Assembly (NCBI RefSeq): GCF_900106795.1
Contig: NZ_FNNS01000006.1
Coordinates: 1-64,000, forward strand
DNA from: Aequorivita viscosa
GTDB taxonomy: Bacteria > Bacteroidota > Bacteroidia > Flavobacteriales > Flavobacteriaceae
Direction of reading: 5' to 3'
Length of the DNA stretch: 64,000 bases
Positions 51,529 through 61,354 of the stretch are shown here, piece after piece. Position numbers and translations under genes: made by a program. How positions within the stretch are numbered: the stretch's first letter is position 1; each line of letters begins with the position of its first letter. The notes under the pieces were generated by a model, which saw only the letters and a program-made list of their open reading frames with translations, made no database searches and was not told the DNA's origin.

Positions 51529-52554
51529 TTACTTTTTAGTGCCAAAGTTTTTGAACACTTTATTGTTTTTATCAACGCTAAACCTATAGCCTTTCTTTAA
51601 TAATGATTGCGCAGATGTTCCGCTGCCTCTTGGCGCAGGAGCTCCGTCAATATTAAACTTCATTACTGAAAACAAATTTGTGTTACCGCTTTCATCTGCC
51701 GGTGTTAAAACGCCAGCGAATGGATTTGTTCCTTCTGTTGTGGCAATAAGCTCCCCGCCATAATAAACGAGCACTGTATAATTTGTGTTTGGAACTATGT
51801 CGCAGTTAGACCATAAATCTACCAAAACTTCATATTCACCGTACGGAATGGTAACATTTGGGCTATCATCATAATAAATATTCTCATTATTAATTTCGTC
51901 AATATTACAAGCGGCATTACTATCAACATCTAGCTGACCTCCTGTTGCTGAAGTGGAGTTTGCAAAGTAAATTTCTTCACCGTTAGGATCAATCAAATGT
52001 AAATCAACGTCATTAAATTTATCCCAAGAAAGACTTACTTGTAAAATTCCAGTTCCAGCATCCATTAAATTCACTGTCATATCGTGAGAAACACTGTAAT
52101 TTCCTTGACCATCGCTTACCATAAAAGAAAGACTAAAGGTATCCGAAAGATCTTGTCCAATTAATAAACGCATTTCAGCCGTGGATTCCCCATCACCGTT
52201 AATAGACATTGGCATTGTAAAATATCCTGGTTGGTTTTTAACCCCGACTACTACTTGCGTTGCATTTGCACTACCTCTAAGGTTGATAAAATTACTTCCA
52301 CCAGCCAAAATTGTAGAATTACCCGTGACACTTAAAATTTCTAACGATTGAGAATTGCTTGAAGGCATTGGTCTTCCGTAAAATTCACCACTTTCAATGT
52401 TGAAATAGCCATCTTCAAATTCTGCTCTATTAATAAGGTCTTCCTCTGGCGGATTCTCATTATCCTTACTACAAGATGTAATAAGAGCTCCCATAAATAA
52501 AAATAGTACGATGTATTTTCCAAAACGGGAAAAGTTTCGATTGTTGTTTTTCAT
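51529..52554 (-). CDS. Lipoprotein with DUF2135-like domain
   Basis: 341 residues from ATG 52554. Lipobox ITSC (Cys28) followed by SKDNE, a surface-export type signal. The middle (about 60-165) is Ig-like. The C-terminal half has SLSWDKFNDVDLHLIDPNGE, EIYFAN, TGGQLDVDSNAAC, NENIYY and GEYEVLVDLWSNC, the DUF2135 (YfaP-like) pattern. This domain occurs in surface proteins and may bind metal through its Asp residues. Role unknown. An upstream TTG at 52563 is not preferred. Confidence 0.82.
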   Translation of the reverse strand: MKNNNRNFSRFGKYIVLFLFMGALITSCSKDNENPPEEDLINRAEFEDGYFNIESGEFYGRPMPSSNSQSLEILSVTGNSTILAGGSNFINLRGSANATQVVVGVKNQPGYFTMPMSINGDGESTAEMRLLIGQDLSDTFSLSFMVSDGQGNYSVSHDMTVNLMDAGTGILQVSLSWDKFNDVDLHLIDPNGEEIYFANSTSATGGQLDVDSNAACNIDEINNENIYYDDSPNVTIPYGEYEVLVDLWSNCDIVPNTNYTVLVYYGGELIATTEGTNPFAGVLTPADESGNTNLFSVMKFNIDGAPAPRGSGTSAQSLLKKGYRFSVDKNNKVFKNFGTKK

Positions 52555-52901
52555 TTTGTTCAAATTTTAGATTAATTAGTTGTTTTCTATCTGCTAAAGA
52601 TAAAAAATATATTAACATATTATTTGGTTTTGAATGTTAAATTCATTTCTTGTCAATTGAGAATGTAGCCATTACAGACATAATAACTTCATTAATCCCT
52701 ATTCATAAGGCTATATCACGGCAAATGAAATTGAATTGAGACATCAAAGATTGAAAGGAAAGTTGAAAACTTCATCTAAAAAAATAAAGGTTGAAGGTTT
52801 CTTATAAAACAATTTCCGCCCACTTTTATTATTTCCGAAAATTTCGAAAATTGCAAAAGCAGGCGGAAGCCTATAATATTGTAAAGGGTAGAATTTATAT
52901 T
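52555..52901. other. Intergenic region, no feature recognised
   Basis: 347 bases between two minus-strand genes. A 65-codon plus-strand frame (52791-52988) runs into the 3' end of the M28 gene antisense and has no signal. A minus-strand TATCTTTA near 52594 resembles a -7 box for the DUF2135 gene. Confidence 0.4.
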
Positions 52902-54344
52902 TTAATTCAAAATAAATTTCTTAGTCATTGTATGGTTATTTTCAAGTACAAAATGCGCTATATAAAAGCCATTTGCAAATTGATTTAGCTCTAAGCTTCC
53001 CTTTTCATTGTTTACTTCAGAAGAAATTATACGTTGTCCTGCAACATTGTAAATCGTAATTTCCTGAACAACAGAAGATGTGTTGTTTAAATGATAGTTC
53101 AACGCTTTGTCTTTTACAAATACGCTCATTGCAGCTTGAGAATAATCATCTACCCCAAGTGTCTGTGGTTTAGCTGCTTCAATAAGAAACTCTAATCCTA
53201 ATTTCGCGAATTTTACAGCGTGTTCTGGAGTATTAAAAAAAGAATAAACATCGCCCGGAGTATGAATCATAGGATTGTCCTGCCCCATAGCAGCTTCAAA
53301 TGGGAAAGCTGCATCATACCCGTACTCTGCCCAGCTTGCGTGATCTGAACAACCATAACCACATTCGGTATAATTATAGGTAAATTCGTGATCGCCTGAA
53401 GCATTGTAATGATCCATTAAGGCAACAAGATAATTGTTTAAACTAGTGCTGTTATACCAGTCGGTAGTAATATAAATATCGTCATTAGAGCCGTTATAGC
53501 CCGTCATATCAAATTGTACATAAGCAACAACATTTACATTATTATCGGCATAACTACTAGCAATTTCATCAGATCCCACTAGACCTATTTCTTCGGCTGC
53601 ATATGCCATTACTTCGATAGTTCTATTTGGAACAAATTCTTTTTCCAATAAAACACGCACCATTTCGTTCAAAGAAGCAATTCCCGAAGCATTGTCGTCG
53701 GCACCAGGAGCATCATCCCTATTCCAAGTTGTTGAATCGATATGACCTCCAATTATTACAAACTCATCTGGAGTATTGGCGCCATCGATAGTTAAAATTA
53801 CAGATGGCATTGGGGTGTTTACGTGATCCACAATTCGTGTACGCACATCGGTTCTTCCAGATGCTGCAATCATTAAGTCCCATTTTGCTTGTTGATCTAA
53901 CACAGATTGCTCTGCTTGTGGCTTGGTGTGAAACCGCGTTCCATAACCTTGAAGGTTCAATATGTCGTTTTCAATATTAGTTCCATCTACAAGATCTAAG
54001 CATTGGTTCACAAAAGCATCTTCTGTTATTGTATAATCTATTGTTGTACCTCTACGAACAACAGGGTTTAATGCCGCTAAAGCCTTTTCTTCGGAAGCGC
54101 GAAAAATATAACCCGGCCCGTGAGTAATAACATTGTCATGAATGTGATGTGTAACTTCTTCAGATAATAATACTGCAGCCTGAGTATCGGTTGTTGCCAA
54201 AATCTCCATCTCATCAGGATAAAGCGCTTTAAAAGACACTGCATCAGCGGCATCCATAGTTGCATAAATTGCTGCCGTGCTTTGCGCAAACAAGCCAATT
54301 GGCAATAGTAGAAATAATAATATTCCAGTAGTGAGTTTTTTCAT
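52902..54344 (-). CDS. Secreted M28-family aminopeptidase with T9SS type A sorting domain
   Basis: 480 residues. Signal peptide (about 1-20, ending LFAQ), propeptide to about residue 130, then a di-zinc M28 domain: VIIGGHIDSTTW, PGADDNASGIASLNEM, AYAAEEIGLVGS, FDMTGY, and CSDHASWAEYG, with a distal IHTPGD His. This is the set seen in the Vibrio leucyl aminopeptidase group. The last ~75 residues are a T9SS domain (VQEITIYNVAGQRI, ANGFYIAHFVLEN, KKFILN). It should release N-terminal amino acids from peptides outside the cell. Confidence 0.92.
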   Translation of the reverse strand: MKKLTTGILLFLLLPIGLFAQSTAAIYATMDAADAVSFKALYPDEMEILATTDTQAAVLLSEEVTHHIHDNVITHGPGYIFRASEEKALAALNPVVRRGTTIDYTITEDAFVNQCLDLVDGTNIENDILNLQGYGTRFHTKPQAEQSVLDQQAKWDLMIAASGRTDVRTRIVDHVNTPMPSVILTIDGANTPDEFVIIGGHIDSTTWNRDDAPGADDNASGIASLNEMVRVLLEKEFVPNRTIEVMAYAAEEIGLVGSDEIASSYADNNVNVVAYVQFDMTGYNGSNDDIYITTDWYNSTSLNNYLVALMDHYNASGDHEFTYNYTECGYGCSDHASWAEYGYDAAFPFEAAMGQDNPMIHTPGDVYSFFNTPEHAVKFAKLGLEFLIEAAKPQTLGVDDYSQAAMSVFVKDKALNYHLNNTSSVVQEITIYNVAGQRIISSEVNNEKGSLELNQFANGFYIAHFVLENNHTMTKKFILN

Positions 54345-54511
54345 TGTCGTATATATAGTGTTGGATTGGTAAAAATAAAATTTCTGACGAACTTCTCGCT
54401 ATATCGATTCAGTTTATTTATTCTCATTCCAATGGTTTCAAGTTAAATAAATCCATATTTCATATTTGTATTGGAAACTTCTCTTATTTTTGGAAGTGGC
54501 TAAAAACTATA

Positions 54512-55066
54512 TTGATTTTGGAAACTCTCAATCCCGAAAAATGGGTCGATAATTACGCAGATTATCTTTACAACTATACTATTGTAAGGGTAAACGACCC
54601 AATTGCAACCCAAGATCTTATTTCAGAAACTTTTTTGGCAGGTTTAAAAGCGCAGAAAAATTTTAAAGGTGAAGCTACAGAACGCACTTGGCTTATTTCA
54701 ATTTTAAAGCGCAAAATTATTGATCATTATCGTAAAAGCAACTCCACCAAAGGTAAGGCCGAAATCAAAATTTCATACCACAATCCCGATTCTGAAGGAG
54801 ATTGGTTAGAAGAAAATGCTGCCGATCCATTTGACAAAACTGCAGAAGATCAAATAGAAAATGAAGAATTGCGCCTCGCCATTTTAGAATGTTTGGAAAC
54901 TTTAGACACAAGGCAAGCTGAAATATTTAAAATGAAGACTATTGATGAAATTGATACTGACGTAATTTGTAAAGAATTTAATATCACTCCGTCTAATCTG
55001 TGGGTAATAATCCACAGAGCTCGAAAATCCTTGATGGAATGCTTAGAAAAAAATTGGCTCAACTAA
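54512..55066 (+). CDS. ECF RNA polymerase sigma factor
   Basis: 184 residues. Region 2 (NYADYLYNYTIVRVNDPIATQDLISETFLAGLKAQKNF then TERTWLISILKRKIIDHYRK) and region 4 (LRLAILECLETLDTRQAEIFKMK then ITPSNLWVIIHRARKSLMECL) are intact. The start is TTG 54512; no ATG lies before region 2. The gene for a small zinc-binding protein follows after 9 bases and is its likely regulator. Targets are unknown; a CATATTTG -7-like box lies about 44 bases upstream. Confidence 0.92.
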   Translation: MILETLNPEKWVDNYADYLYNYTIVRVNDPIATQDLISETFLAGLKAQKNFKGEATERTWLISILKRKIIDHYRKSNSTKGKAEIKISYHNPDSEGDWLEENAADPFDKTAEDQIENEELRLAILECLETLDTRQAEIFKMKTIDEIDTDVICKEFNITPSNLWVIIHRARKSLMECLEKNWLN

Positions 55067-55075
55067 TTCGATACT

Positions 55076-55330
55076 ATGAAGTTTTTATTAAAATGCGGCG
55101 AGACTGCAGAAGTTTGTGACAAATGTCAGTACGAGGAAGCTAGTTTCTTTGAAAAGCTTACAATGAAACTTCATCTTATAATGTGCAAATGCTGCCGAAA
55201 TTATTCTGCAAATAACAACAAGCTAACTAATTCTATAAAAACAGCGGATATAAAAACTTTTTCGGCAAAGGATAAAGAACTTTTAAAAGCAAAATTAAAT
55301 CAGGAAATGCGTACGACACCAAAATCATAA
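55076..55330 (+). CDS. Small zinc-binding anti-sigma-like protein
   Basis: 84 residues with a H-x3-C-x2-C segment (His33, Cys37, Cys40 in HLIMCKCCRNY), the zinc-associated anti-sigma (ZAS) pattern. Extra cysteines at 7, 14 and 17 (CGETAEVCDKC) could add a redox or second metal site. There is no membrane helix, unlike most anti-sigma factors, so it is a soluble, possibly redox-sensitive form. It is 9 bases after the sigma factor gene. Its last 6 bases overlap the convergent UbiA-like gene. Confidence 0.75.
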   Translation: MKFLLKCGETAEVCDKCQYEEASFFEKLTMKLHLIMCKCCRNYSANNNKLTNSIKTADIKTFSAKDKELLKAKLNQEMRTTPKS

Positions 55331-56143
55331 CGCTGCCAAAAATATATAAATCCCCCACCACAGAATTGGTAACCCTTCTATCCAAAACGAAGCAAAATAT
55401 CGGTTTTGATACGGTTTTGAAATAATTAGCATTGCTCCTAACAGCACCGAAAAAAGCAAAAGACTTATTAAATAAGCTCCATCGGTAGATAATTTAAAAA
55501 ATTCAAAAACCAAACAGATTAATAAAATTCCCTCTCCCAACATTTTAGTTCCCCAGACACCTATTTGCTGTGGCAAGGTTTTTAGGTTAAGCGAATCATA
55601 AGGTACGTCGCGAATTTCGAAAGGAAGCATTAAAACCACAACAATCAATATTCTTTGAATAAATGTTAGCAAAACATCAACTGAAACTTCACCCACAGCA
55701 ACCTTTACTGGCACAATTACCGTAATTCCAGCCCATACAAAGGCAACAATAAAAATTTTAATTCCGGTAAAGCTTCGCAAATTCTTATGCCGAATGAGCG
55801 GCACTGCATAAAAAAAGGTAGGAATTCCAAAGGCTAGCGCAATTAACATTAAATCCCAAGGAAGGTAAAAAATATTATAAAGCAATGCAAGAAAGCTAAG
55901 CCCCGAAAATATCTGAATAGTTTTTAAGGAATTTGTTAAATGTCGGTGATGCAATCCAGCAATTTTGGCATATTTCACAAAATTGTAGCCAGTAACGGCT
56001 CCAAAAAACACAAACATCCAAAGAGCTTTGGGAACAGACAAATTGTATTCCAACACGGTAATTTCCGTTAATGCTACAACGGCTAAAGCTACATGAATAC
56101 TGCTATTAATGTAAAAGGCTAAAATCCATTTGGAAATTTTCAT
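55325..56143 (-). CDS. UbiA-like polytopic membrane protein
   Basis: 272 residues with about seven to eight hydrophobic helices. The GYNFVKYAKIAGLHHRH and MLPFEIRDVPYDSLNLKTLPQQIG segments resemble the two Asp-rich/Asn-rich motifs of UbiA prenyltransferases in spacing, although the first lacks the full NDxxDxxxD. It may be a divergent prenyltransferase or a family member that has lost activity. Divergent from gcvP, convergent with the anti-sigma-like gene. Confidence 0.6.
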   Translation of the reverse strand: MKISKWILAFYINSSIHVALAVVALTEITVLEYNLSVPKALWMFVFFGAVTGYNFVKYAKIAGLHHRHLTNSLKTIQIFSGLSFLALLYNIFYLPWDLMLIALAFGIPTFFYAVPLIRHKNLRSFTGIKIFIVAFVWAGITVIVPVKVAVGEVSVDVLLTFIQRILIVVVLMLPFEIRDVPYDSLNLKTLPQQIGVWGTKMLGEGILLICLVFEFFKLSTDGAYLISLLLFSVLLGAMLIISKPYQNRYFASFWIEGLPILWWGIYIFLAAL

Positions 56144-56239
56144 TACACCAAAAATAAAGAAAGCCTTATTACGCTGATCACTTAGTTTATAAAAAATATT
56201 TTGGGCGTTTAATCACTACCCATTTCGGGTTAAAAATTG

Positions 56240-56247
56240 TAAATTTG
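56240..56247 (+). promoter_or_regulatory. -7 box TAAATTTG of gcvP
   Basis: Exact TAnnTTTG match ending 25 bases before ATG 56273. No glycine riboswitch fits in this short leader. Confidence 0.55.
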
Positions 56248-56272
56248 CCACCTTAATTTCAATCCTATTTTG

Positions 56273-59122
56273 ATGAATACAGATTCCTTTGCTTTAAGAC
56301 ATATTGGTCCACGTGAAAGTGACCTTCCCCAAATGTTGGAAACCGTTGGTGCTAGTTCACTCGACCAGCTAATGTACGAGACCGTTCCAGACGATATTCT
56401 ACTTAAAAAAGCGCTCGATTTAGACACTGCGATGAGCGAACAAGAGTACTTGGAACATATAACCGAGCTCTCCTCAAAAAACAAAGTTTTTAAAACGTAT
56501 ATAGGATTGGGGTATCACCAATCTAATCTTCCACCTGTTATTCAACGTAACATACTTGAAAATCCAGGTTGGTATACCGCTTACACACCATATCAAGCCG
56601 AAATTGCACAAGGAAGACTGGAAGCTTTACTAAATTTCCAGACTGCCGTTGCCGATTTAACAGGAATGGAGTTAACGAATGCTTCACTTTTGGATGAATC
56701 TACTGCAGCTGCAGAAGCAATGGCACTACTTTTTGCGGTTCGCGAAAAAGAAAAGAAAAAAAGCAACGCATCTAAATTTTTTGTTTCAGAAGAAATCCTA
56801 CCTCAAACCCTTTCATTGTTACAAACCCGTTCTACGCCTTTAGAAATTGAATTGGTGGTAGGTAATCACGAAGAATTTGATTTTGCAGATGATTTCTTTG
56901 GAGCTATTCTTCAATATCCTGGTAAAACCGGAAAAGTTCATAACTACAAAGAATTTATCCAGAAAGCCAACGATTCTCAAATTAAAGTAGCTGTTGCTGC
57001 AGATATTTTGAGTTTAGTATTGTTAGAATCTCCTGGAAATTTTGGCGTAGACGTAGTTGTTGGAACCACCCAGCGTTTTGGTATTCCGTTAGGTTATGGA
57101 GGACCTCATGCAGCGTTCTTCGCTACCAAAGAAGAATACAAACGAAGCGTTCCTGGAAGAATTATTGGAGTAAGTAAAGACACCGATGGCAACCGTGCGC
57201 TACGAATGGCTCTACAAACAAGAGAACAACACATAAAGCGTGACAGAGCTACTTCAAACATCTGTACTGCTCAAGTTTTACTTGCTGTTATGGCAGGGAT
57301 GTACGCTGTTTATCACGGGCCAGAAGGTTTAAAATATATTGCAAACAAAGTTCACAGCACTGCAGTAACGCTTTCCAATAGCTTGGAAAAATTAGGCTTC
57401 GAACAAGTTAACGATACCTTTTTCGACACAATAGCTATAAAAACTGACGCCACAAAAATCAAGTTCTTGGCAGAAGCTAAAGAAGTGAACTTTTATTACC
57501 CAGACAGCGGAACAGTTTCTATTGCTTTAAATGAAGCAACGACAATAAAAGACCTGAACAAAATTTTAGCAATCTTTTCAGAAGCTGTTAAAAAAGACTT
57601 TCAAAAGATAACCGAATTGGATAGCGAAAATCGTATTCCAGAAGAAGTTGCACGTAAAACAGAATTTTTACAACAAGACGTTTTTAATAGCTACCACAGT
57701 GAAACCGACTTAATGCGTTACATTAAGAAATTGGAGCGCAAAGATCTTTCATTAACGCATTCTATGATTTCATTAGGTTCTTGTACTATGAAACTGAATG
57801 CCGCAGCCGAAATGCTTCCTTTAAGCGATCCAATGTGGGGCAATATGCACCCTTTCGTACCAGTAGAACAAGCAGAAGGCTACCAAATAGTTTTGAAAAA
57901 GCTTGAAAAACAACTTACCGAAATTACAGGATTTGCAGCTACTTCCCTTCAACCAAATAGTGGTGCACAAGGTGAATTTGCTGGCTTGATGGTAATTCGA
58001 GCCTATCATGAATCAAGAGGAGAAGCACACCGGAATATTTGTTTAATTCCAGCATCAGCCCACGGAACCAATCCTGCAAGTGCCGTTATGGCTGGAATGA
58101 AAGTAGTTGTTACAAAATCGACTGCCGAAGGAAATATCGATGTTGACGACCTTCGTGAAAAAGCACTTAAACACAAAGACAATTTATCTTGTTTGATGGT
58201 TACCTATCCATCAACACATGGCGTTTACGAATCTGCAATTCGCGAAATCACAAGTATAATTCACGAAAATGGCGGACAAGTTTATATGGATGGCGCCAAT
58301 ATGAATGCGCAAGTTGGTTTAACAAATCCAGGCGCTATTGGAGCCGATGTTTGCCATTTAAATCTACATAAAACCTTCGCAATACCACACGGTGGTGGAG
58401 GCCCAGGGGTTGGTCCAATTTGTGTTGCCAAACAATTGGCTCCTTTCCTACCATCAAATCCTATTATAAAAACAGGTGGCGAACAAGCTATTACTGCTAT
58501 TTCTAGCGCACCTTACGGAAGTTCGTTAGTTTGCCTTATTAGCTATGCTTACATCTGTATGCTAGGCGTAAATGGATTGAAAAAAGCGACTCAATATGCC
58601 ATTCTCAATGCCAACTACATCAAAGAACGCCTAAACGGACATTACGAAGTTCTTTATGCAGGAGAACGAGGCCGTGCAGCTCACGAAATGATTGTAGATT
58701 GCAGACCTTTTAAAGAAAAAGGAATTGAAGTTACCGATATCGCAAAACGATTAATAGACTACGGTTTCCACGCACCAACAGTCTCCTTTCCAATTGCAGG
58801 GACTTTGATGATAGAACCTACGGAAAGTGAAAGTAAAACCTCACTTGATCAATTTTGTGATGCAATGATTTCAATCCGAAAGGAAATTGAAGAAGCAGAT
58901 AAAGATCATCCAAACAACGTTTTGAAAAACTCGCCACATACATTACAAATGCTTACTGCCGATAATTGGGAATATCCATATACAAGGCAGGAAGCAGCTT
59001 TCCCAATGGATTACATTGCGGATAACAAATTTTGGCCATCGGTAAGACGAGTTGATGATGCTTATGGAGATAGAAATTTAATTTGTACTTGCGATCCAAT
59101 TGAAAGCTATATGGATGCTTAA
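56273..59122 (+). CDS. gcvP: Glycine dehydrogenase (decarboxylating), single-chain P protein
   Basis: 949 residues, the fused P1+P2 form. It decarboxylates glycine and loads the aminomethyl group onto the H protein of the glycine cleavage system. N-terminal SFALRHIGPRESDLPQML, YHQSNLPPVIQRNILENPGWYTAYTPYQAEIAQGRLE, GVDVVVGTTQRFGIPLGYGGPHAA, MISLGSCTMKLNAAAEM, and the PLP-lysine block NLHKTFAIPHGGGGPG near residue 699. The codon before the ATG is TTG, which is not needed. Other gcv genes are not in the window. Confidence 0.97.
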   Translation: MNTDSFALRHIGPRESDLPQMLETVGASSLDQLMYETVPDDILLKKALDLDTAMSEQEYLEHITELSSKNKVFKTYIGLGYHQSNLPPVIQRNILENPGWYTAYTPYQAEIAQGRLEALLNFQTAVADLTGMELTNASLLDESTAAAEAMALLFAVREKEKKKSNASKFFVSEEILPQTLSLLQTRSTPLEIELVVGNHEEFDFADDFFGAILQYPGKTGKVHNYKEFIQKANDSQIKVAVAADILSLVLLESPGNFGVDVVVGTTQRFGIPLGYGGPHAAFFATKEEYKRSVPGRIIGVSKDTDGNRALRMALQTREQHIKRDRATSNICTAQVLLAVMAGMYAVYHGPEGLKYIANKVHSTAVTLSNSLEKLGFEQVNDTFFDTIAIKTDATKIKFLAEAKEVNFYYPDSGTVSIALNEATTIKDLNKILAIFSEAVKKDFQKITELDSENRIPEEVARKTEFLQQDVFNSYHSETDLMRYIKKLERKDLSLTHSMISLGSCTMKLNAAAEMLPLSDPMWGNMHPFVPVEQAEGYQIVLKKLEKQLTEITGFAATSLQPNSGAQGEFAGLMVIRAYHESRGEAHRNICLIPASAHGTNPASAVMAGMKVVVTKSTAEGNIDVDDLREKALKHKDNLSCLMVTYPSTHGVYESAIREITSIIHENGGQVYMDGANMNAQVGLTNPGAIGADVCHLNLHKTFAIPHGGGGPGVGPICVAKQLAPFLPSNPIIKTGGEQAITAISSAPYGSSLVCLISYAYICMLGVNGLKKATQYAILNANYIKERLNGHYEVLYAGERGRAAHEMIVDCRPFKEKGIEVTDIAKRLIDYGFHAPTVSFPIAGTLMIEPTESESKTSLDQFCDAMISIRKEIEEADKDHPNNVLKNSPHTLQMLTADNWEYPYTRQEAAFPMDYIADNKFWPSVRRVDDAYGDRNLICTCDPIESYMDA

Positions 59123-59261
59123 TTGTGTTGTGAGTTGTAACCAAAAGTCATAATAACCGAAAATTGAATTTCAAAAACTGATTTCTGTTCACTGCTTACT
59201 CATTTACTTGACACTAAATATTAGTTAACAAAAATTCCGTATTTTTAATAAAATTTCCCGT

Positions 59262-60320
59262 ATGAATATAAAAATAACAGGAATAGGCAGTTACATCCCT
59301 AATACCATTGCCAAGAATGAAGCGTTCGGTTCTCACGAATTTTATAACTCAGACGGCACGCCTTTTGGGCAAGAAAATGAGACTATAATTGAAAAGTTTA
59401 AAGCAATTACAGGAATTTCGGAACGAAGATATATTCCTAAAGAGCACAGCACTTCAGACATAGCAACTTTTGCCGCTGAAAAAGCAATTATTAATGCTGG
59501 AATAGATAAGGAAGAGCTTGACTATATTATCGTCGCTCATAATTATGGCGATATAAAACACGATTCGGCTCAAAGCGACACAGTACCGAGTATTGCCACA
59601 CGCGTTAAACATAATCTAAAAATCAATAAACCCACTTGCGTGGGATATGACATGCTTTTTGGCTGTCCAGGATGGATTGAGAGCATGATTCAAGCCAATG
59701 CTTTTATAAAATCTGGGATAGCCAAAAAGTGCTTAGTCATTGGCGCCGAAGCACTTTCACGCGTAATAGATCCGCACGATCGCGACTCCATGATTTATAG
59801 CGATGGTGCTGGAGCAGCAATAGTCGAGGCAACAGACGAAGAAGGTGGAATTCTATCACACTTCAGTGCAACCTACGCTTTTGAAGAAGCCCATTTTATC
59901 TTTTTTGGCGAAAGCAATAATTTAGAAAAGAAAGATAATCGACGTTATATTAAAATGTACGGCAGAAAGATTTATGAGTTTGCTTTAAACCACGTTCCCG
60001 ACGCCATGAAAACTTGTTTGGAGCAAAGCGGCCAAGAAATTGATGATGTAAAAATGATTTTCATACATCAAGCCAACGAGAAAATGGACGAAGCTATCAT
60101 AAACCGTTTCTACAAGCTTTTTGACAAACCTACACCAAACAACATCATGCCTATGAGCATAAACAAACTAGGAAACAGCAGCGTGGCTACCGTTCCTACT
60201 TTGTACGACATGGTTCTAAATGGCAAAATTGAAGGATATTCAGTAAAAAAAGGTGACGTTGTTATTTTCGCGAGCGTTGGAGCCGGAATGAATATTAATT
60301 CAATAGTCTATAAAATGTAA
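59262..60320 (+). CDS. Ketoacyl-ACP synthase III-like enzyme (FabH family)
   Basis: 352 residues, thiolase fold. The catalytic triad is in place: Cys in MLFGCPGWIESM (about residue 135), His in IFIHQANEKMDE, Asn in LGNSSVATVPTLYDM. The C-terminal IFASVGAGMNINSIVYKM matches FabH. It is longer than housekeeping FabH (about 315), with a ~25-residue N-terminal insertion (SHEFYNSDGTPFGQENE). It is a FabH-like paralogue for a special acyl chain, not necessarily the primary fatty-acid initiator. Confidence 0.88.
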   Translation: MNIKITGIGSYIPNTIAKNEAFGSHEFYNSDGTPFGQENETIIEKFKAITGISERRYIPKEHSTSDIATFAAEKAIINAGIDKEELDYIIVAHNYGDIKHDSAQSDTVPSIATRVKHNLKINKPTCVGYDMLFGCPGWIESMIQANAFIKSGIAKKCLVIGAEALSRVIDPHDRDSMIYSDGAGAAIVEATDEEGGILSHFSATYAFEEAHFIFFGESNNLEKKDNRRYIKMYGRKIYEFALNHVPDAMKTCLEQSGQEIDDVKMIFIHQANEKMDEAIINRFYKLFDKPTPNNIMPMSINKLGNSSVATVPTLYDMVLNGKIEGYSVKKGDVVIFASVGAGMNINSIVYKM

Positions 60321-60353
60321 AGTTTTTGTTATATTTAATAAAATTTTGCACTC

Positions 60354-61319
60354 ATGAAGATTATTACTTTCCTTTTTATTTTAATGTCAATCTCTTGCTT
60401 CTCTCAAATAGAAGAAAATTTGTTGGTGCATTATAAATTTGATGGGAGCACGCTTGACGAAACTGAAAACGGTTTTGATGGCACTGCAAACAACATCACT
60501 TACACTGCCGATCGTTTCGGAAATGAAAATTCCGCCGCCTATTTTAACGGAGTAAACAGCTTTATAGATTTACCAAACCTTGTGGAACTTAAACCACAAT
60601 TACCCGTTACATTTGCATTTTGGATTGAGTACGACAGCAGCGACTACCAGGACAGAGCGGTTTTCAACACTTCTTTTGAAGATGACGTTAGTTCTGGCAT
60701 ATACTTTAACACACAAATTGCCACTGGCAATTATGCTGTAAACTTTGGTGATGGCTCACCTTTCTATAATCCAACTTCTCGCAGATCATATACAAGCAAC
60801 CATACTATTGAAAATCATAAATGGGTTCACGTTACAGTAATTGTAAAAACCGCTTTGGATATGGATATATACATCGATTGCAAGGAAGATGGCGGAACTT
60901 ATTCTGGAGAAGGAGATGATATATTTTATTCATTAACCCCAGGGAGCATTGGACGAAATGACAGAAACTTAAATGTTCCAGCACATTATTTTAAAGGATC
61001 AATTGATGATTTTAGATATTGGGACAGAGCTTTAAGTGAAGATGAAGTCGTTCACAACCTATGTTCTGTACTTCACACTTCAGAGTTTTTGGAAAGTAAA
61101 TTTCTTGTTTACCCCAACCCAGCACAAAATATTTTAAATGTACAGTCAAATTCCAAAACTGATTTTCATCTTAACATTTTTAATAACGTCGGTAAACTTG
61201 TTTTATCAACATACTCAACCAATGAAATCAACATCGGAAATTTATCAAATGGCCTCTATTTTTTACAATTTACTTCAGAAAAAAACACCCAAACAAAAAA
61301 ATTAATCATAAACAGATAA
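60354..61319 (+). CDS. LamG-domain secreted protein with T9SS type A sorting domain
   Basis: 321 residues. Signal peptide (ending SCFSQ), then a concanavalin-like LamG/laminin-G-3 domain (residues ~22-230): LVHYKFDGSTLDETENGFDG, AAYFNGVNSFIDLP, HKWVHVTVIVKTALDMDIYID and GSIDDFRYWDRALSEDEV. The C-terminal sorting domain has FLVYPNPAQNILNVQS, LNIFNNVGKLVLS, SNGLYFLQFTS and KKLIINR. It should be a surface-exposed glycan- or protein-binding factor. It follows the KAS III gene by 33 bases. Confidence 0.9.
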   Translation: MKIITFLFILMSISCFSQIEENLLVHYKFDGSTLDETENGFDGTANNITYTADRFGNENSAAYFNGVNSFIDLPNLVELKPQLPVTFAFWIEYDSSDYQDRAVFNTSFEDDVSSGIYFNTQIATGNYAVNFGDGSPFYNPTSRRSYTSNHTIENHKWVHVTVIVKTALDMDIYIDCKEDGGTYSGEGDDIFYSLTPGSIGRNDRNLNVPAHYFKGSIDDFRYWDRALSEDEVVHNLCSVLHTSEFLESKFLVYPNPAQNILNVQSNSKTDFHLNIFNNVGKLVLSTYSTNEINIGNLSNGLYFLQFTSEKNTQTKKLIINR

Positions 61320-61354
61320 GTAAGCACATCCTAATCTTTCTAAAAATTCATTAA

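Noticed and set aside
52791-52988. A 65-codon plus-strand frame downstream of the M28 gene
   Set aside because: It runs into the M28 coding region antisense and shows no family pattern.
56144-56272. Glycine riboswitch before gcvP
   Set aside because: The divergent gap is about 130 bases with the -7 box 25 bases from the ATG, leaving no room for an aptamer.
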